A DNA stretch of 64,000 nt from Bactericera cockerelli (lineage: Eukaryota > Arthropoda > Insecta > Hemiptera > Triozidae): the NCBI GenBank assembly GCA_024516035.1, contig CM044962.1:6314608-6378607 (forward strand), written 5' to 3'. The notes under the pieces were generated by a model that was given only the letters and a program-made list of their open reading frames with translations, made no database searches and was not told where the DNA came from. How positions within the stretch are numbered: position 1 is the first letter of the stretch; every line of letters starts with the position of its first letter. The translations under genes and the position numbers were made by a program. Shown piece by piece: positions 10,321-21,709 of this stretch.

Positions 10321-10330
10321 ACTCCAGACC

Positions 10331-11101
10331 AGAGAGCTCCCCCCCCCCCCACCTCTCTCTCTCTCTCTCTCTTTCTCCCTATCTCTCTCCCCTCTCTCTC
10401 TCTCTTTCTTCCCCCCTCCCCTCTCTCTCTCTTTTTCTTCCCCCTCCCCCTCTCTCTCTCTTTCCTCCCTCCCCTCTCTCTCTTTTCCTCCCTCCCCTCT
10501 TTCTCTTCCCCTCCCTCCCCTCTCTCTTTGTTTCCCCCTCCCCCCTCTCTCTTCCCTTCCCTCCCTCCCCTCTCTCTCGCTCTTTCCCTCCCTCCCTTCC
10601 TCTTCAACAGAGCTGACGCCTTATCCTGTTCCTACTTCCTCTGTCTTCGCTTATTCTTTGTTTATATTTCTCTCTCACTCTCCTCTCTTATTCGCCTAAC
10701 TCTCTTTTTCTCCTCTTTCTCCCCCACCTTATTATATTTCTCTTTTACCTTGCTCCCTCCCCTTCCTCTCTCTCTCTTTCCCTCTCTCTCTCCCTCTTCC
10801 TCAGAGCTCCTCCACCTCATTTTCTTTCTCTCTCTCCGCCGCGCTTATGCTTTTTCTCTCTCCCTCTCCTCATTTCCTCTACCCCACCTATTTCCTCCCT
10901 TTTTTTCTTCCCCTCATCTGCCTCCTTTTCTCACTTTCTTCCCCTACTCTCTTTTTCTCTTGACCTTCCTTCTCTCTCTCTCTCTCTCTCTCTCTTCCTC
11001 TCTCTCTCTCTCTCTCTTTCTCTCTTCCTCTCTCTCTCTCTCTCTCTCTCTTCCCCTCTCTCCCTTCCTCTCTCTCTCTCTTCCCCTCTCTCCCTTCCTC
11101 G

Positions 11102-11136
<35 letters not shown>

Positions 11137-11262
11137 TTCCTCTCTCTTCCTCTCTCTTTTTCTCTCTCTCTCTCTAGTCTCTCTCTCCCTCTCTCTCTTT
11201 CTCTCTCTCTCACTGTCTCTCTCTCTCTCTCTCTCTCACTCCCACCCTCTCTCTCTTTCTTT
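10331..11262. repeat. long (CT)n pyrimidine tract
   Basis: About 930 bp almost entirely C and T on the plus strand. All long open frames here are Ser/Leu/Pro or Arg/Glu repeats with no gene signature. Confidence 0.97.
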
Positions 11263-11581
11263 TCTATTTACATACGTATAACGAATTCAGGAAGTCGAGA
11301 AGGGAAACAGTTTGCGCTGGATTGGCGGAGGGGGGGAGGAGACTGAAAACGCCGTAAAGAGAGAGATAAAGGGGGAGTGAGGCGAAAAGTAGGAGAAGAG
11401 AGAGCGAGAGAGAGAGAAAGAAAGAGAGAAAGAAAATAAGGCGTTAGCGCATGGACATTTAGCTCTGATAAAAGTCTTTTCAAAAGTGGCGGTTCTCAAA
11501 ATAAACAGAAGATGCGGTCTCAAATTAAAAGTTAGGTACTTGATTTGTAATATGTAGCACTTGTAGCAATAAAAAAAAAAA

Positions 11582-11727
11582 GTTATCATATTTGTATTAA
11601 TTACTTTCATGATGTCACAACTACTCAAACTCGGCTTTACTAAATCTTTGCTGAAACCGGGACTTGAACCACCGACCCCCAGGTTACAAGTCCGCCGCCT
11701 TATCGATCAAGCTACTGAGGTCGGTAC
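11582..11727 (-). mobile_element. SINE-B copy
   Basis: Minus strand: ACCTCAGTAGCTTGATCG, CTTGTAACCTGGGGGTCGGT and TTCAAGTCCCGG. Confidence 0.8.
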
Positions 11728-12184
11728 AATTGTAGCAATAACAATGTTCTACTTTCACTTTGCCATCAAAATCGGGTTGGCATTGGTCAACCTCTTGCTC
11801 CTAGTTGAGGTTGTTTGTTTCTGGCACTCACCTAAACTTTAAATACTATTTTTAATATATTCATAAAAATTGATGAACATTTTTAATTTGTTGTTTATTT
11901 TTATTGTTCTTTCATTTTGTTGTTTTTGATAAAACGTTTCTTGATTTATGAAAATACAAATAAAGTACCTTAATAAAAATAAAAAAAAACCTCGAAATTT
12001 TACCCCTGCATGTCCGTCCAAATGCCTGCCCTGTGCAGGACGCCAATGGTTGGTGTTATTATCTACAAAGGAAAATACATACGAACTATGTTTAGCGTAA
12101 GTATAGCACGCTCGTTTTGTTTTTCTTGGCGTTGCAAAACTCGCGTTTTGCTTGATCTCTTCACTGTTTCCGTTGTGTTTTCAG
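11728..12184. other. intron upstream of the GGPP synthase exon, nothing recognised
   Basis: No preceding GGPP synthase exon (YWRD or DDIED type) is visible. Confidence 0.4.
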
Positions 12185-12324
12185 AGACGGGTGGTCTCTT
12201 CATGATGGCTATCCGACTGATGCAGCTCTTCAGCGAGAACCAAGCGGACTTCACTGCCCTCGCCGGCATCCTGGGCCTGTACTTCCAAGTCAGAGACGAC
12301 TACTGCAACCTCTGCTCCAAAGAA
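12185..12324 (+). CDS. GGPS1: GGPP synthase exon (TGGLF to CSKE)
   Basis: The acceptor is TGTTTTCAG and the donor GTAAGA. It carries the second aspartate-rich motif, RDDYCN, which binds Mg-diphosphate in this family. Confidence 0.92.
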
Positions 12325-15300
12325 GTAAGAACCAGCTGTTCGATAGGTAACAAATTACGGTATGACCGTTGAGACTATTGTCCTTGGTCCAGAGATCCCG
12401 AGTTCGATCCCCAGTTCGACTTTTCTTCGAAAAGTCTGCCCCAACAGTCGAAAAGTCACGTGAGGCTTGCCTTTCTGGACCTACTCAGACTGGGTGAGAC
12501 TAATGTGGGTGGCTGCACGATTCCCAGCGAAGGGAGGGTAAATCCTGACTACTTCTTCAAATCAGGACGTACATCAGAATTAGAATCAACTGGTCACAAT
12601 AGATCTAAATAGAGATCGGTATGATAATTGGTGCTTCTCTTGTGGAACTCCAACCAGTCTATGTATAATAATTTCCTTATATAGAAGTAAATATGACCTG
12701 GAATTTTTGTCTTAGGTCCTAATCGGGCAGTCTGTCCCGGTAGCTCAGTGGTAAAGGCGGCACTCTGTGAATCCAGAGATTCCAGAATTCGTGGGTTCGA
12801 AACCCAGCCGGGACTTGACAAGTTATCCTCCCATTTGGGATTTTTACCACATAATAATATGTCGTGGGCTTACTGCTGGAATAATGGGACTTTAATAGTC
12901 TTAATCGGGCAGTATAAATAAGGCGATATTATTATTATTATTTATTTTTATTTATTTATTTAGAATGTCTACGGGATCTAACCCATTTTAAAATAATTGG
13001 CCCTACAAAAAGAAAAAAAAAGTAAATACTTAAAACTTAAAGTTACACAAATAAACATAAAATACAAAATAAAACTTAAACTAAGTAAATGTCAAAAAAA
13101 ACTTATTAGGTAAATAGAATCTCTAGTCCTGGCATAAGGGAGGAAGTTTGTATAATTTGGTTTTGATGGAATCAAGATTATCATGAAAAATGTCGATGTC
13201 AGGATGTTTGTTGCATAAAGTGTTAATAAGGGACATAGCACGATTGAAGGGATTGTTCATTGCAATGTTATTTTTGTAAGGTATAGGAGAAAACAGATCC
13301 TTACTTGACTTACTTCTTGTTTAGGAACAATTGGTTTTAAAATTAATGTGAGAAACAAATTCTGGGCAGTTGATTATCGGTATCGGTAATATCTCGACCC
13401 TGACTTAAAGTTAGGAGATTGGTTTTAATCAATAACTCTATTATAAATAAGGCTATATGATTATTATTACTTCTCCATTCCAGTACTCGGAAAACAAAAG
13501 CTTCTGCGAAGATCTCACCGAGGGAAAGTTCAGCTTTCCCATCATCCACGCCATCCAGAGTCGGGCTGACGACCGCCAAGTCCTTCGTATCCTTTATGCA
13601 ACAACAGCCAACTTCCGTGGCGTATTATTATTATTATTATAAGCATACTATCTTTATTAGGAGGACAGAGTACAATGTTAATTCTATAAAATTAAGTTAT
13701 CATTATGTGTTAATCACTTTCGTGATGTCACAACTACTCTAACTCGCTTTACTAAATCTACGCTGAAACCGGGACGTGAACCACCGACCTCCAGGTTACA
13801 AGTCCGCCGCCTTATCGACCAAGCTACTGAGGTCGGTAGGAGGACAGAGTACAATGTTAATAGTATAAAATTAAGAAAAAACAAACAAATGACAAAATAA
13901 ATAAGTAAAAATAAATAACACTAATATCCTACCTAGAGGGCGGTGTTATTGCCTGGGCAATCTCTTCCACCCAACACTTTTGAAATGTTTGGGACCACTG
14001 CTTTTAGAGCTCATGGTACCGGTGCAGGACGATTGTGCACTGGTAGTCTAGTGGTTAACGCGCTAGTCTGGTAATCCAGGTAGCGTAGGGATGCGTTGGT
14101 TCGAATCTCACCCAGTGCATGAATTTTTCCTCATTAATTTGAGTTTGTGACCACATAATAATAAGACTCTGAGAGGGTTAGGTGGTAGAAAATGCTTTGA
14201 TCATCAACCTCGCTTGGTGGTTACCTTCCACTAAAGAGTGTTATTATTATTTTAAAAATAAAAAATAAACATACCCTTCATCATCATCTGCTAATGGCAA
14301 CGCCTTGTCGTGATAGCCACTCTGTCCTGTTCATGGCAATGGACTTCATAGTTGAGTAGGAGTTGACATTCATTATGTTAATCACATCTTGGAAGTATGA
14401 GCTTCTAGGTCGTCCTCGCAAGAGTCGCCCTGGGATTCTTCCTTCAAAAACATACCCATTAGCGAACAGAAAAACACCTTTCAGTATGTGGCATTCGGTG
14501 GTGATGTACGGCAATGCCTCATTGTGTAGAGTAGCGTTAGGAAAAATACATACAAGGCCATGCCTCGGGCCATAACTCGGGTAAACACTATGCCAGTGGT
14601 AGTGGATGTGTTGAAGGCGCTAGACTTGTAATGTAAACAATCTAGCGCTTGGATCCTTGATCTGTGGATCGGATCCAACCCAACGTTTGGATTTTCCCTC
14701 GTTTATTTGTCTATGTGACTACATTTTTAAAAGACTGTGAAGTTTAAGGGATCGAGTAGATTGAAGAACATCTCCCTTGTCTTTGGACACCCCAATTAGT
14801 CTCCTTGCATAAGGAGGAAGAGACAAAGGTCTTAAAAAATTGATTAAATTTCGTAATTAGGTGGAAGAATTAGAGCATTGTGTTGTTAGTTTCTAGAGAT
14901 CTAAAGTATTATTATTATTCTGGCAAATACATGTACAGAGGTCTTGAGTTTGAATCCAAGGTTGGGCAATTTTTTTTTTTAATTAAAAAATTCTGGTACA
15001 AACAAAATGAAGTACATGTGAGGCCGGCATTTCCGGTCCAACATGGGCTGGGTGAGGTTAATGTGGATAGCTGGCACGATTCCCAGCAAAAGCACGATGA
15101 AATTTTACTTCTGAAGAATTTAAAGTGGTGTTTTGTTTCATTAACCTAATTAGGTCGAGTAGGGTAAGGCGCTAGTCTGGTAACCCAGGTAGCGCGGAAA
15201 CACTTCGGTTCAAATTCCACTCAGTGCATGAATTTTATCCTCTTTGATTGTTTTAAGAATTTCACCTCATAGTTATAGCACCAAAACAATAGCTGGAATA

Positions 15301-18199
15301 AAAGGAATATTTAGATCTAATTATTACATTTAGATGGAGTAACTATACTTTAGAATTTTAGGTTGACGCCATACTATAATGTGACCGAGTTATGTATTTA
15401 GCTAACCTATTCCTAAAAATAGATCTAAATAGAGGTCGGTGTGATAATTAGTGCTTCTCTTGTGGAACTCCAACCAGTCTATAATAAATCCCTAAAAATA
15501 TCCGACCCTTCTTCGAATTGGGCATGCCTGTAGGGAATTTCCATTGAATAGAACAAAGAAATAGCTAGAAAATGAATTGTGCATATTGTGATAGTCGCAT
15601 GACAAAAGAATAATCGGTACAAAAGTCGACACCCTAGATTCTATCTGTCCCGGTCGGTAGCTTAGTGGTAAAGGCGGTACTCAGTGAATCGAGAGATTCC
15701 AGAGGTCGCGGGTTCGAAACCCAGCCATGACAAGTTATCATCCCATTTGGGATTTTTACCACATAATAATAAGTCTCCGTGACGTAACGGTTGTGACGAC
15801 TGTGCGTAGTCCAGAGATCCTGAGTTCGATCCCCGGTCGGAGCAGACTTTTCGCACAGAAAATTCTGTTTCCCCCGTACATGTGAGGCTGCCATTTCCTG
15901 CTTACACAAGTCCTGTTTATCCAGGTTTCCTGCTTACACAAGTCCTGTTTATCCAGGTTTCCTGCTTACACAAGTCCTGTTTATCCAGGTTTTCTGCTTA
16001 CACAAGTCCTGTTTATCCAGTTTCGACTGTGATAAATATTATAGCACCTACTTCCCGGTAGCTCAGTGGTAAAGGCGGCACTCTGTGAATCCAGAGATTC
16101 CAGAGTTCGTGGGTTCGAAACCCAGCCGGGACATGACAAGTTATCCTCCCATTTTGGATTTTTACCACATGATAATACGTCTTGGGCTTACTGATGGAAT
16201 AATGGGACTTAATAGTCCTAATCGGGCAGTATAAATAAGGCAATATTGACAAAACCTTATTCTTTTCAAGATATTCTCGACCAACTATGACGCACATTGT
16301 TTTCTATCCTTCCTTCTCTACCCGGGAAACAAAAGAGAGCTATCTTGTTTAAACTATTTTGTTCAAGCTTAAACTATTTTCTTTTAAGTTAAGTATTGTT
16401 TTCCTTTAATAATTTTCTTTCTAGATTGTATAATTTCTATAATCTCTTTAATGTGAAACACATACTTTTGTATTGAAAATTTTTCACAATAAATAAATTG
16501 AAATTGAGGCATATTATTATTATTATTTATTACTTCGTTTCAGTCATCTTTGCATCCCACGACACTAGGACCATGCTTCATAGGTGTGACCCTTAGTGTG
16601 AGATGACGACAGCCAAAAGAAACTAGCATAAGTTCAGTTAAAAATATTATGAATTATGTAAACTGTCATTGTTATACAGGGTGAGCATAAAGTCTCACCC
16701 CACCCCCCGTATCTCGAGAATGGCTGAAAATACAAGAAAACGCAAAAACCCTTATTCCTTAATTTTTAGGAGGATTGATTTTCAGCCAAAAAAAAAAATT
16801 TGCCTTCAGGGCCCCAGTCAGGCTGGGCATGGACCAACTTTAAAATCTTAAATAGAATGGTATGTCTTGTGCCATATTGTTTTAAAGGTCTTATAGAGAG
16901 AAGTTCATTACCACAAATTTCAGTGAGCTACAACTTACCGTTCTTGAGATAAAGGTTCGGACGTCCTGCGTAATATCCATATACAGGGTGGGGCAAAAGT
17001 CTGGAAACCCCTGAATAACTTTCGAATGGCTGCTTCGGTAAAATTAAAATTTTGTACGGTAAACCAGGCTAATAAGACCTTCTTTTAGAGTGGAGTCGAT
17101 TTTTGTTACCGGCCCCCATGTCGGGGCCAGGGGGGCCAACTTCATTTTTTTAAATACGAATCCCCACCTTGCGATACATTTTTGGAAAGGTCTTCAAATA
17201 AGAAATACTTTGATGCAATTTTTATTTTTTTAATATTAACTGTTTGCAAATGGCGTCCAACTTTGTGTATGCAGTAAAGTCTGGAAACCCCTGAATATCT
17301 TTTGAAAGGGTTTTCTCAGTAAATTTAAAATTGTGCACGGTAAGTCGGGGTAATTAGACCTTTCCAAAAATGTATCGCAAGGTGGGGTTTCGTATTTAAA
17401 AAAAAAATGAAGTTGGCCTCCCTGGCCCCGACATGGGGGGGCGGTAAAAAAAATCGGTCCCATTCTAATGTAAGGTCTAATTACCAAGGATTACCGTACA
17501 CAATTTTAAATTTACTGAGAAAGCCCTTTCGAAAGATATTCAGGGGTTTCCAGACTTTACTGCATACACAAAGTTGGACGCCATTTGCAAACAGTTAATA
17601 TTAAAAAAATAAAATTTGCACCAATGTATTTCTAATTTAAAGACCTTTTCAAAAATGTATCGCAAGGTGGGGGTTCGTATTTAAAAAAATGAAGTTGGCC
17701 CCCCTAGCCCCGACGTGGGGGCCGGTAACAAAAATCGACTCCAATCTAAAAGAAGGTCTTATTAGCCTGGTTTACCGTACAAAATTTTAATTTTACCGAA
17801 GCAGCCATTCGAAAGTTATTCAGGGGTTTCCAGACTTTTGCCCCACCCTGTATTTTGACCTATAACTCGTTGACCGTAAATTCCAGAAAAATGAAATTTA
17901 TTGATAACTAGCGGGTTACACCCGCCGCTTCGCCAGCCCATCAAACACACACAACGCACACGCACACACACCCACCCACACACACACACCACACACACAC
18001 ACACACACACCACACCACACCACACACACACACGCACACACCACACACACCCACACACACCACACACAAACACACCACACACAAACACACCACACACAAA
18101 CACACCACACACAAACACACCACACCACACACACAAACACACACACACACACACACACACACCACACACACACCACACACACCACACACACACCACACA

Positions 18200-18244
<45 letters not shown>

Positions 18245-19801
18245 ACACACACACACACACACACCACACCACACACACACCACACCACACACACACACAC
18301 CACACCACCACCACACACACCACACCACCACACCACGCACACCCACACGCACCACACCCCACGCACACCACACACACACACACAAAATGTCATTTAGGTT
18401 TGAAAAAAAACCTGAATATTTTTTGTCGCCCATCTATTTTCTGGTCTTCCCCGGCGTAGCTCAAGAATGGCTCATCAGAATTTCGCGATCAATATGTCAA
18501 ATGAAAGCCTAAACCCTTGCCTAAAAGTTTCTCGCTCTTAGTTGATAGGTCGTCACTTCAAATTTCGAGAAAAAAATGTCATTTAGGTCAAAAAACGTGA
18601 ATATTTTACATGTTACCCATCCATTTTTTTACCTTACCCGGCGTAGCTCAAGAACGGCTCATCAGAAATTCGCGATCGATATGTCAATTGAAAGCTCGAA
18701 CCCTTGCCTAAAACTTTCTCGCTTTGAGTTGATAGGTCGTCGCGACAAATTTCGAGAAAAAATGTCATTTATGTCAAAAAACGTGATTTTTTTTTGCGTC
18801 ACCCATCCATTTTTATCCTTACTCATTGTAGCTTAACCTCAGGGAGATATAATCTAGCCTAGAAGAATTTCCTGATCCAAAGGGACCTATGTGCAAAATT
18901 TCAGGTTTCTCGGTCAAACGGTGTGGATTTGTATAAAGAACATACATACATACATACACACATACACACATACAGACAGCTTTCTTTTATAGATATAGAT
19001 AACTCCTTATGGCAAGAACTTTCGAACAAGTTAAAACTGGATTTGTTTTTTCGTTAAAATTTTTCGGACTTTTCGTCCGGGTGGCTGACGAAACCGACCA
19101 GAAACTAATATCAACAGAGTAAGTTATAATTTTTTCGAAAGGGCTTGTCATAAGGAGTTATTATCAACAAATTTCATTTTTCTATAATTTACGGTTAACG
19201 AGTTATAGGTCAAAATATATGGATATTACGCAGGACGTTCGACCCTGTATCTCGAGAACGGTAAGTTGTAGCTCACTGAAATTTGTTGTAATGAACATCT
19301 CTCTATGAAACCTTTAAAACAATATGCCACAAGATATACTATTCTATTTAAGATTTTAAAGTTGGACCATGCCCAGCCTGACTGGAGCCGTGTAGGCAAT
19401 TTTTTTTGGCTGAAAATTAATCCCCCTAAAAATTAAGGAATACGGGTTTTTGCGTTTTCTTGTATTTTTAGCCATTCTCGAGATACGGGAGGTGGGGTGA
19501 GACTTTATGCTCACCCTGTATATATTTGAACCATTTACTTGTCATGTAATAAATAAATAAAAATCTTCCTCAACTATCCACCCGCTCAGAAATCCTCCGC
19601 CAGCGAACGCGGGACATCGAAGTGAAGAAGTACTGCATCACGCTGTTGGAGCGCCACGGGAGCTTCGCCTACACGCGCCAGGTGCTGCTCCAGCTAAACG
19701 AGGCCGCACGAACCGAAGTGACGAGGCTAGGCGGCAACCCTCTGCTCGAGTCCATTCTGGACGAGCTCCTGACCTGGGACTCGCCCGACAGTCCGAAGTA
19801 A
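12185..19801 (+). CDS. GGPS1: geranylgeranyl diphosphate synthase, 3' part (3 exons)
   Basis: GGPP synthase makes geranylgeranyl diphosphate from farnesyl diphosphate and isopentenyl diphosphate, for protein prenylation and other isoprenoids. Exons are 12185-12324, 13484-13586 and 19590-19801. Phases agree across the junctions: an A from the exon before this window region joined to AG makes Lys; KE|YSENKSF is phase 0; VL|Q|ILRQRT is a split Gln. The sequence shows [18 protein letters not shown], the second Asp-rich motif as RDDYCN, then [34 protein letters not shown] and [10 protein letters not shown], as in animal GGPS1. About 150 C-terminal residues are present, ending at TAA. The 5' half, with the first DDxxD motif, was not found between 2.5 and 12.2 kb. 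It may lie left of the window, with GMPR nested in an intron, or this may be a partial gene copy. Confidence 0.92.
12380..12680 (+). mobile_element. SINE-C copy, rearranged
   Basis: Degraded head, GAGTTCGATCCCCAG, body, then tail AGATCTAAATAGAGATCGG and GGAACTCCAACCAGTCTA. Confidence 0.75.
12735..12947 (+). mobile_element. SINE-A copy
   Basis: TCCCGGTAGCTCAGTGG head to GGGCAGTATAAATAAGG and a TTA tail. Confidence 0.85.
12950..13330 (-). mobile_element. LINE 3' end, with ORF C-terminus
   Basis: The minus strand carries an open frame that ends [35 protein letters not shown], then a stop near 13123, followed by an A-rich 3' region with an AAATA tail. This resembles the end of non-LTR retrotransposon reverse transcriptases. 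It lies in a GGPP synthase intron. Confidence 0.55.
13484..13586 (+). CDS. GGPS1: GGPP synthase exon (YSENKSF to RQVL)
   Basis: The acceptor is CTCCATTCCAG and the donor GTATCC. Phase 0 in, phase 1 out. It encodes [19 protein letters not shown], a highly conserved stretch of animal GGPS1. Confidence 0.93.
13640..13980 (-). mobile_element. element H copy split by SINE-B
   Basis: Two halves, each beginning AGGAGGACAGAGTACAATGT, flank SINE-B at 13693-13838. The repeated part is about 37 bp, so it may be the target-site duplication of the SINE. Confidence 0.75.
13693..13838 (-). mobile_element. SINE-B copy nested in element H
   Basis: Minus strand: ACCTCAGTAGCTTGGTCGAT, CTTGTAACCTGGAGGTCGGT, body to AACACATAATGATAACTTAA. 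Confidence 0.85.
14033..14250 (+). mobile_element. SINE-E copy
   Basis: CACTGGTAGTCTAGTGG, TTGGTTCGAATCTCACC, TTTGAGTTTGTGACCAC and CCACTAAAGAGTG. Confidence 0.85.
14284..14520 (-). mobile_element. LINE ORF C-terminal remnant
   Basis: Minus strand reads [19 protein letters not shown], then [19 protein letters not shown] and [13 protein letters not shown]. The GRLLRGRPR motif followed by an R.W end is typical of the tail of non-LTR endonuclease/reverse transcriptases. The upstream polymerase domain is absent. Confidence 0.65.
14590..15000. other. non-coding, possible diverged SINE
   Basis: CGCTAGACTTGTAATG and GGATCGGATCCAACCC suggest an eroded tRNA-like head. Nothing else recognised. Confidence 0.3.
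15000..15484 (+). mobile_element. SINE-C, SINE-E and SINE-C tail fragments
   Basis: 15000-15080 holds the SINE-C body (GGGTGAGGTTAATGTGG). 15165-15300 is partial SINE-E. 15417-15484 is the SINE-C 3' tail, GGAACTCCAACCAGTCTA. Confidence 0.6.
15648..15898 (+). mobile_element. partial SINE-A joined to partial SINE-C
   Basis: SINE-A head and body at 15648-15772 run directly into a SINE-C head (TCCGTGACGTAACGGTTGTG) at 15773. Confidence 0.75.
15893..16022. repeat. 32-bp tandem repeat, 4 units
   Basis: Unit starts TGCTTACACAAGTCCTG and ends TTTATCCAGG. Copies are nearly identical. Confidence 0.95.
16053..16245 (+). mobile_element. SINE-A copy
   Basis: TTCCCGGTAGCTCAGTGG to GGGCAGTATAAATAAGG. Confidence 0.85.
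16246..16676. other. intron, nothing recognised
   Basis: AT-rich; no gene signals. Confidence 0.4.
16984..17850. mobile_element. inner inverted-repeat DNA element (TA target)
   Basis: 867 bp with ends CAGGGTGGGGCAAAAGTC and complement, flanked by TA (16982-16983 and 17851-17852). It is inserted in the left arm of the 16677-19518 element. The right arm near 19211 shows the empty site with a single TA. A further inverted pair (GTCTGGAAACCCCTGAATA) lies inside it. Confidence 0.9.
17908..18999 (-). mobile_element. non-autonomous Helitron, family 1, full copy
   Basis: On the minus strand it starts TCTATATCTATAAAAG and ends with hairpin GCGGGTGTAACCCGC overlapping the CTAG terminus, inserted between A and T. 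It includes about 450 bp of CA/GT-rich repeats and two tandem units of about 190 bp. Removing it restores the sequence seen in the opposite palindrome arm. Confidence 0.92.
19590..19801 (+). CDS. GGPS1: GGPP synthase terminal exon
   Basis: The acceptor is CCCGCTCAG. It completes a split Gln codon, then reads [23 protein letters not shown] and GGNPLLES, and stops at TAA 19799-19801. A 15-bp AT-rich satellite begins about 25 bp after the stop codon. Confidence 0.92.
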
Positions 19802-19825
19802 ACGCCGCGCCGCCCGGGCCTCGAT

Positions 19826-20265
19826 TTTCATGAAGAAGCGATTTTTTAAGAATCGATTTTTGAAGAAGCTGTATTTGAAAATCGATTTTTAAATTCAAAA
19901 GAATCAATCGACTTGAAAAGTAGGCAGCCCGACAGAATCAGAAATTTTTTTTAAGAATCGATTTTTTAAGAAGCGATTTTTTTAGAAGCGATTGTTTAAG
20001 AATCGATTTTTTAAGAAGCGATTTTTTAAGAATCGATTTTTTAAGAAGCGTTTTGTAAGAATCGATTTTTGAAGAAGCGATTTTTAAGAATCGATTTTTT
20101 AAGAATCGATTTTTTAAGAAGCGATTTTTTAAGAATCGATTTTTTAATAAGCGATTTTTTAAGAAGCGAGTTTTTAAGAATCGATTTTTATATTCAAAAG
20201 AATCAATCGATTCTGGAAAAGTAGGCATCTTTGAATTGAAAAATTCTATAAAATGAAGACTTTAC
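19826..20265. repeat. 15-bp AT-rich satellite, second locus
   Basis: Same AATCGATTTTTTAAG and AAGCGATTTTTTAAG units as at 1847, with the same tail (CAATCGATTCTGGAAAAG, TAGGCA), which appears twice (19885 and 20190). It begins about 25 bp after the GGPP synthase stop codon. Confidence 0.92.
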
Positions 20266-21640
20266 AGTCGTATTTATGATTTATGTCTTAAGCGTGATTT
20301 CCTTTAATATTATTTGCCAATACCTTGCTTGAGACATTGCTCAGAGAAAATTCTCTGTTCATAAATACGCCTGTTAATAGAGGAGTCTTGTTATGAAGAC
20401 TCGTCTGATAGTAAGCAAGGTTAATGAGTAATGACATGTTTTTAGAGAGGTTGTCATTACTTTAGAGTACATTCTTTTACTTTCTATTGCCTGATTTTCA
20501 TTTCAGTAATAGAAAGTCGCCCAGCATATTTTCAATAGAAAGTTCCAATTATTCAATAGAAAGTTCCAATTTCCCACTGAGAGATAGGAACTGTGTTTAT
20601 CTCACGGAAAAGGAATTAGTAATGTAATTTTTATTTGTAGTTTTATTTTACAAAGAGAGAAAACGAATTAGTAATATTATTATGAAGAAAATTGTAAAAT
20701 AATAATACAAATAAATAAAGTCAATCAATCTTATTATGAAGAAGATTTCTCTTCAAAACTTCAAACCTTGGATACTGTTCAAGTATCAACTCTTTACTTA
20801 AAGCTCTATTGATGTAACCGTATTTGTTTAGAAATTAGATGTTTAATTAGGTTTCTCTTATAAACCTCGATATAAAAAATAACCTCTTGTAAAGAGGTTA
20901 TTTTCTCTTTAAGAGAGTTTAATCTGGAAATTATTCTCTTACATCCATGTTCGACTGTATATGCTATCGTTAAGCTTGAAATAAATCAAGAGGCTTCCAA
21001 TCATTTTTATATTATTTTTAAATATTTTATAATTAATTTTTTTTGTGTTTAAAGAAGAAATGTTTTATTTAGTTTTATTAAATATAAAAAAAACTTGTCC
21101 CAGGGACCGTCCTTCCGGAAGGGAATCGAGGCTGCAAATACCTTTCTTTTATGAATTAAACAACTTATGTGACATTACAAAGTCCATATAGATTGTAGGG
21201 CCGGATGCACAATGAATAGTTTAGGAACAGGTAGTTGACTCGGAACCTGGAGTTTACAAACGAAAATTCATTGTAGTCACTCTGTCACTCTATTACGTGC
21301 AGGGTCCTTTAATCCTGTTGTATAATTCGACCCTTTTTCTTTTCTAGCATAAAATATGTAGGACTCCTTAGTCCTGATACATTTTGAGTAATATTTAATA
21401 TTACTCAAAATGTACTTTAAAAAAGTTATTTCATTAGGTACTTAAAATACATTTATATTATTAAAACATATTTACATTAATCATGTAGTTCGCTTGATCG
21501 CCATAACACTTTGTGTGTGTTTACATTCCCGATTTTTGTCCTATAATTAAGATTATCTGTATCTTGTCTCCTATTTTTATTAAATGAAATAAATGTTCCC
21601 CTCCTTGTATTTATGTGCAGTAGAAACAAGACTTTTCACT
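20266..21640. other. non-coding, nothing recognised
   Basis: AT-rich. Small perfect hairpins: ATAACCTCTTG at 20879-20901 and ATTTTGAGTAATATT at 21382. A fragment, GTAGGACTCCTTAGTCCTGA, at 21358 recurs at 23320. Confidence 0.45.
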
Positions 21641-21662
21641 GTCTGTCATATTTTTTTTACTT

Positions 21663-21706
21663 CTTACGTACAGTATGTAATTTAATAATTACATACTGTA
21701 TGTAAG
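21663..21706. repeat. short palindrome
   Basis: Arms CTTACGTACAGTATGTAA and TTACATACTGTATGTAAG around TTTAATAA. Confidence 0.85.
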
Positions 21707-21709
21707 ATA

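Larger units (their letters stand above)
16677..19518. mobile_element. outer long-inverted-repeat DNA element (TA target)
   Basis: Ends are CAGGGTGAGCATAAAGTCTC and its complement, flanked by TA on both sides. The arms are about 370 bp each after subtracting two nested insertions. The arms end near 19015 and 19140, leaving a short loop. No transposase frame. The TA duplication and CAGGG ends suggest a Tc1/mariner-like non-autonomous element. It lies in the last intron of GGPP synthase. Confidence 0.85.

Noticed and set aside
10259..11346. 146- and 272-codon Ser/Leu/Pro frames
   Set aside because: Pure CT-tract translation; no start context, domain or splice signals.
17816..18512. Long open frames of Cys/Val or His/Thr repeats, up to 205 codons
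   Set aside because: They are translations of the CA/GT microsatellite inside a Helitron and occur in several frames on both strands.
20879..20901. Perfect short hairpin as a terminator
   Set aside because: A rho-independent terminator has no meaning in this eukaryotic context, and no gene ends nearby.
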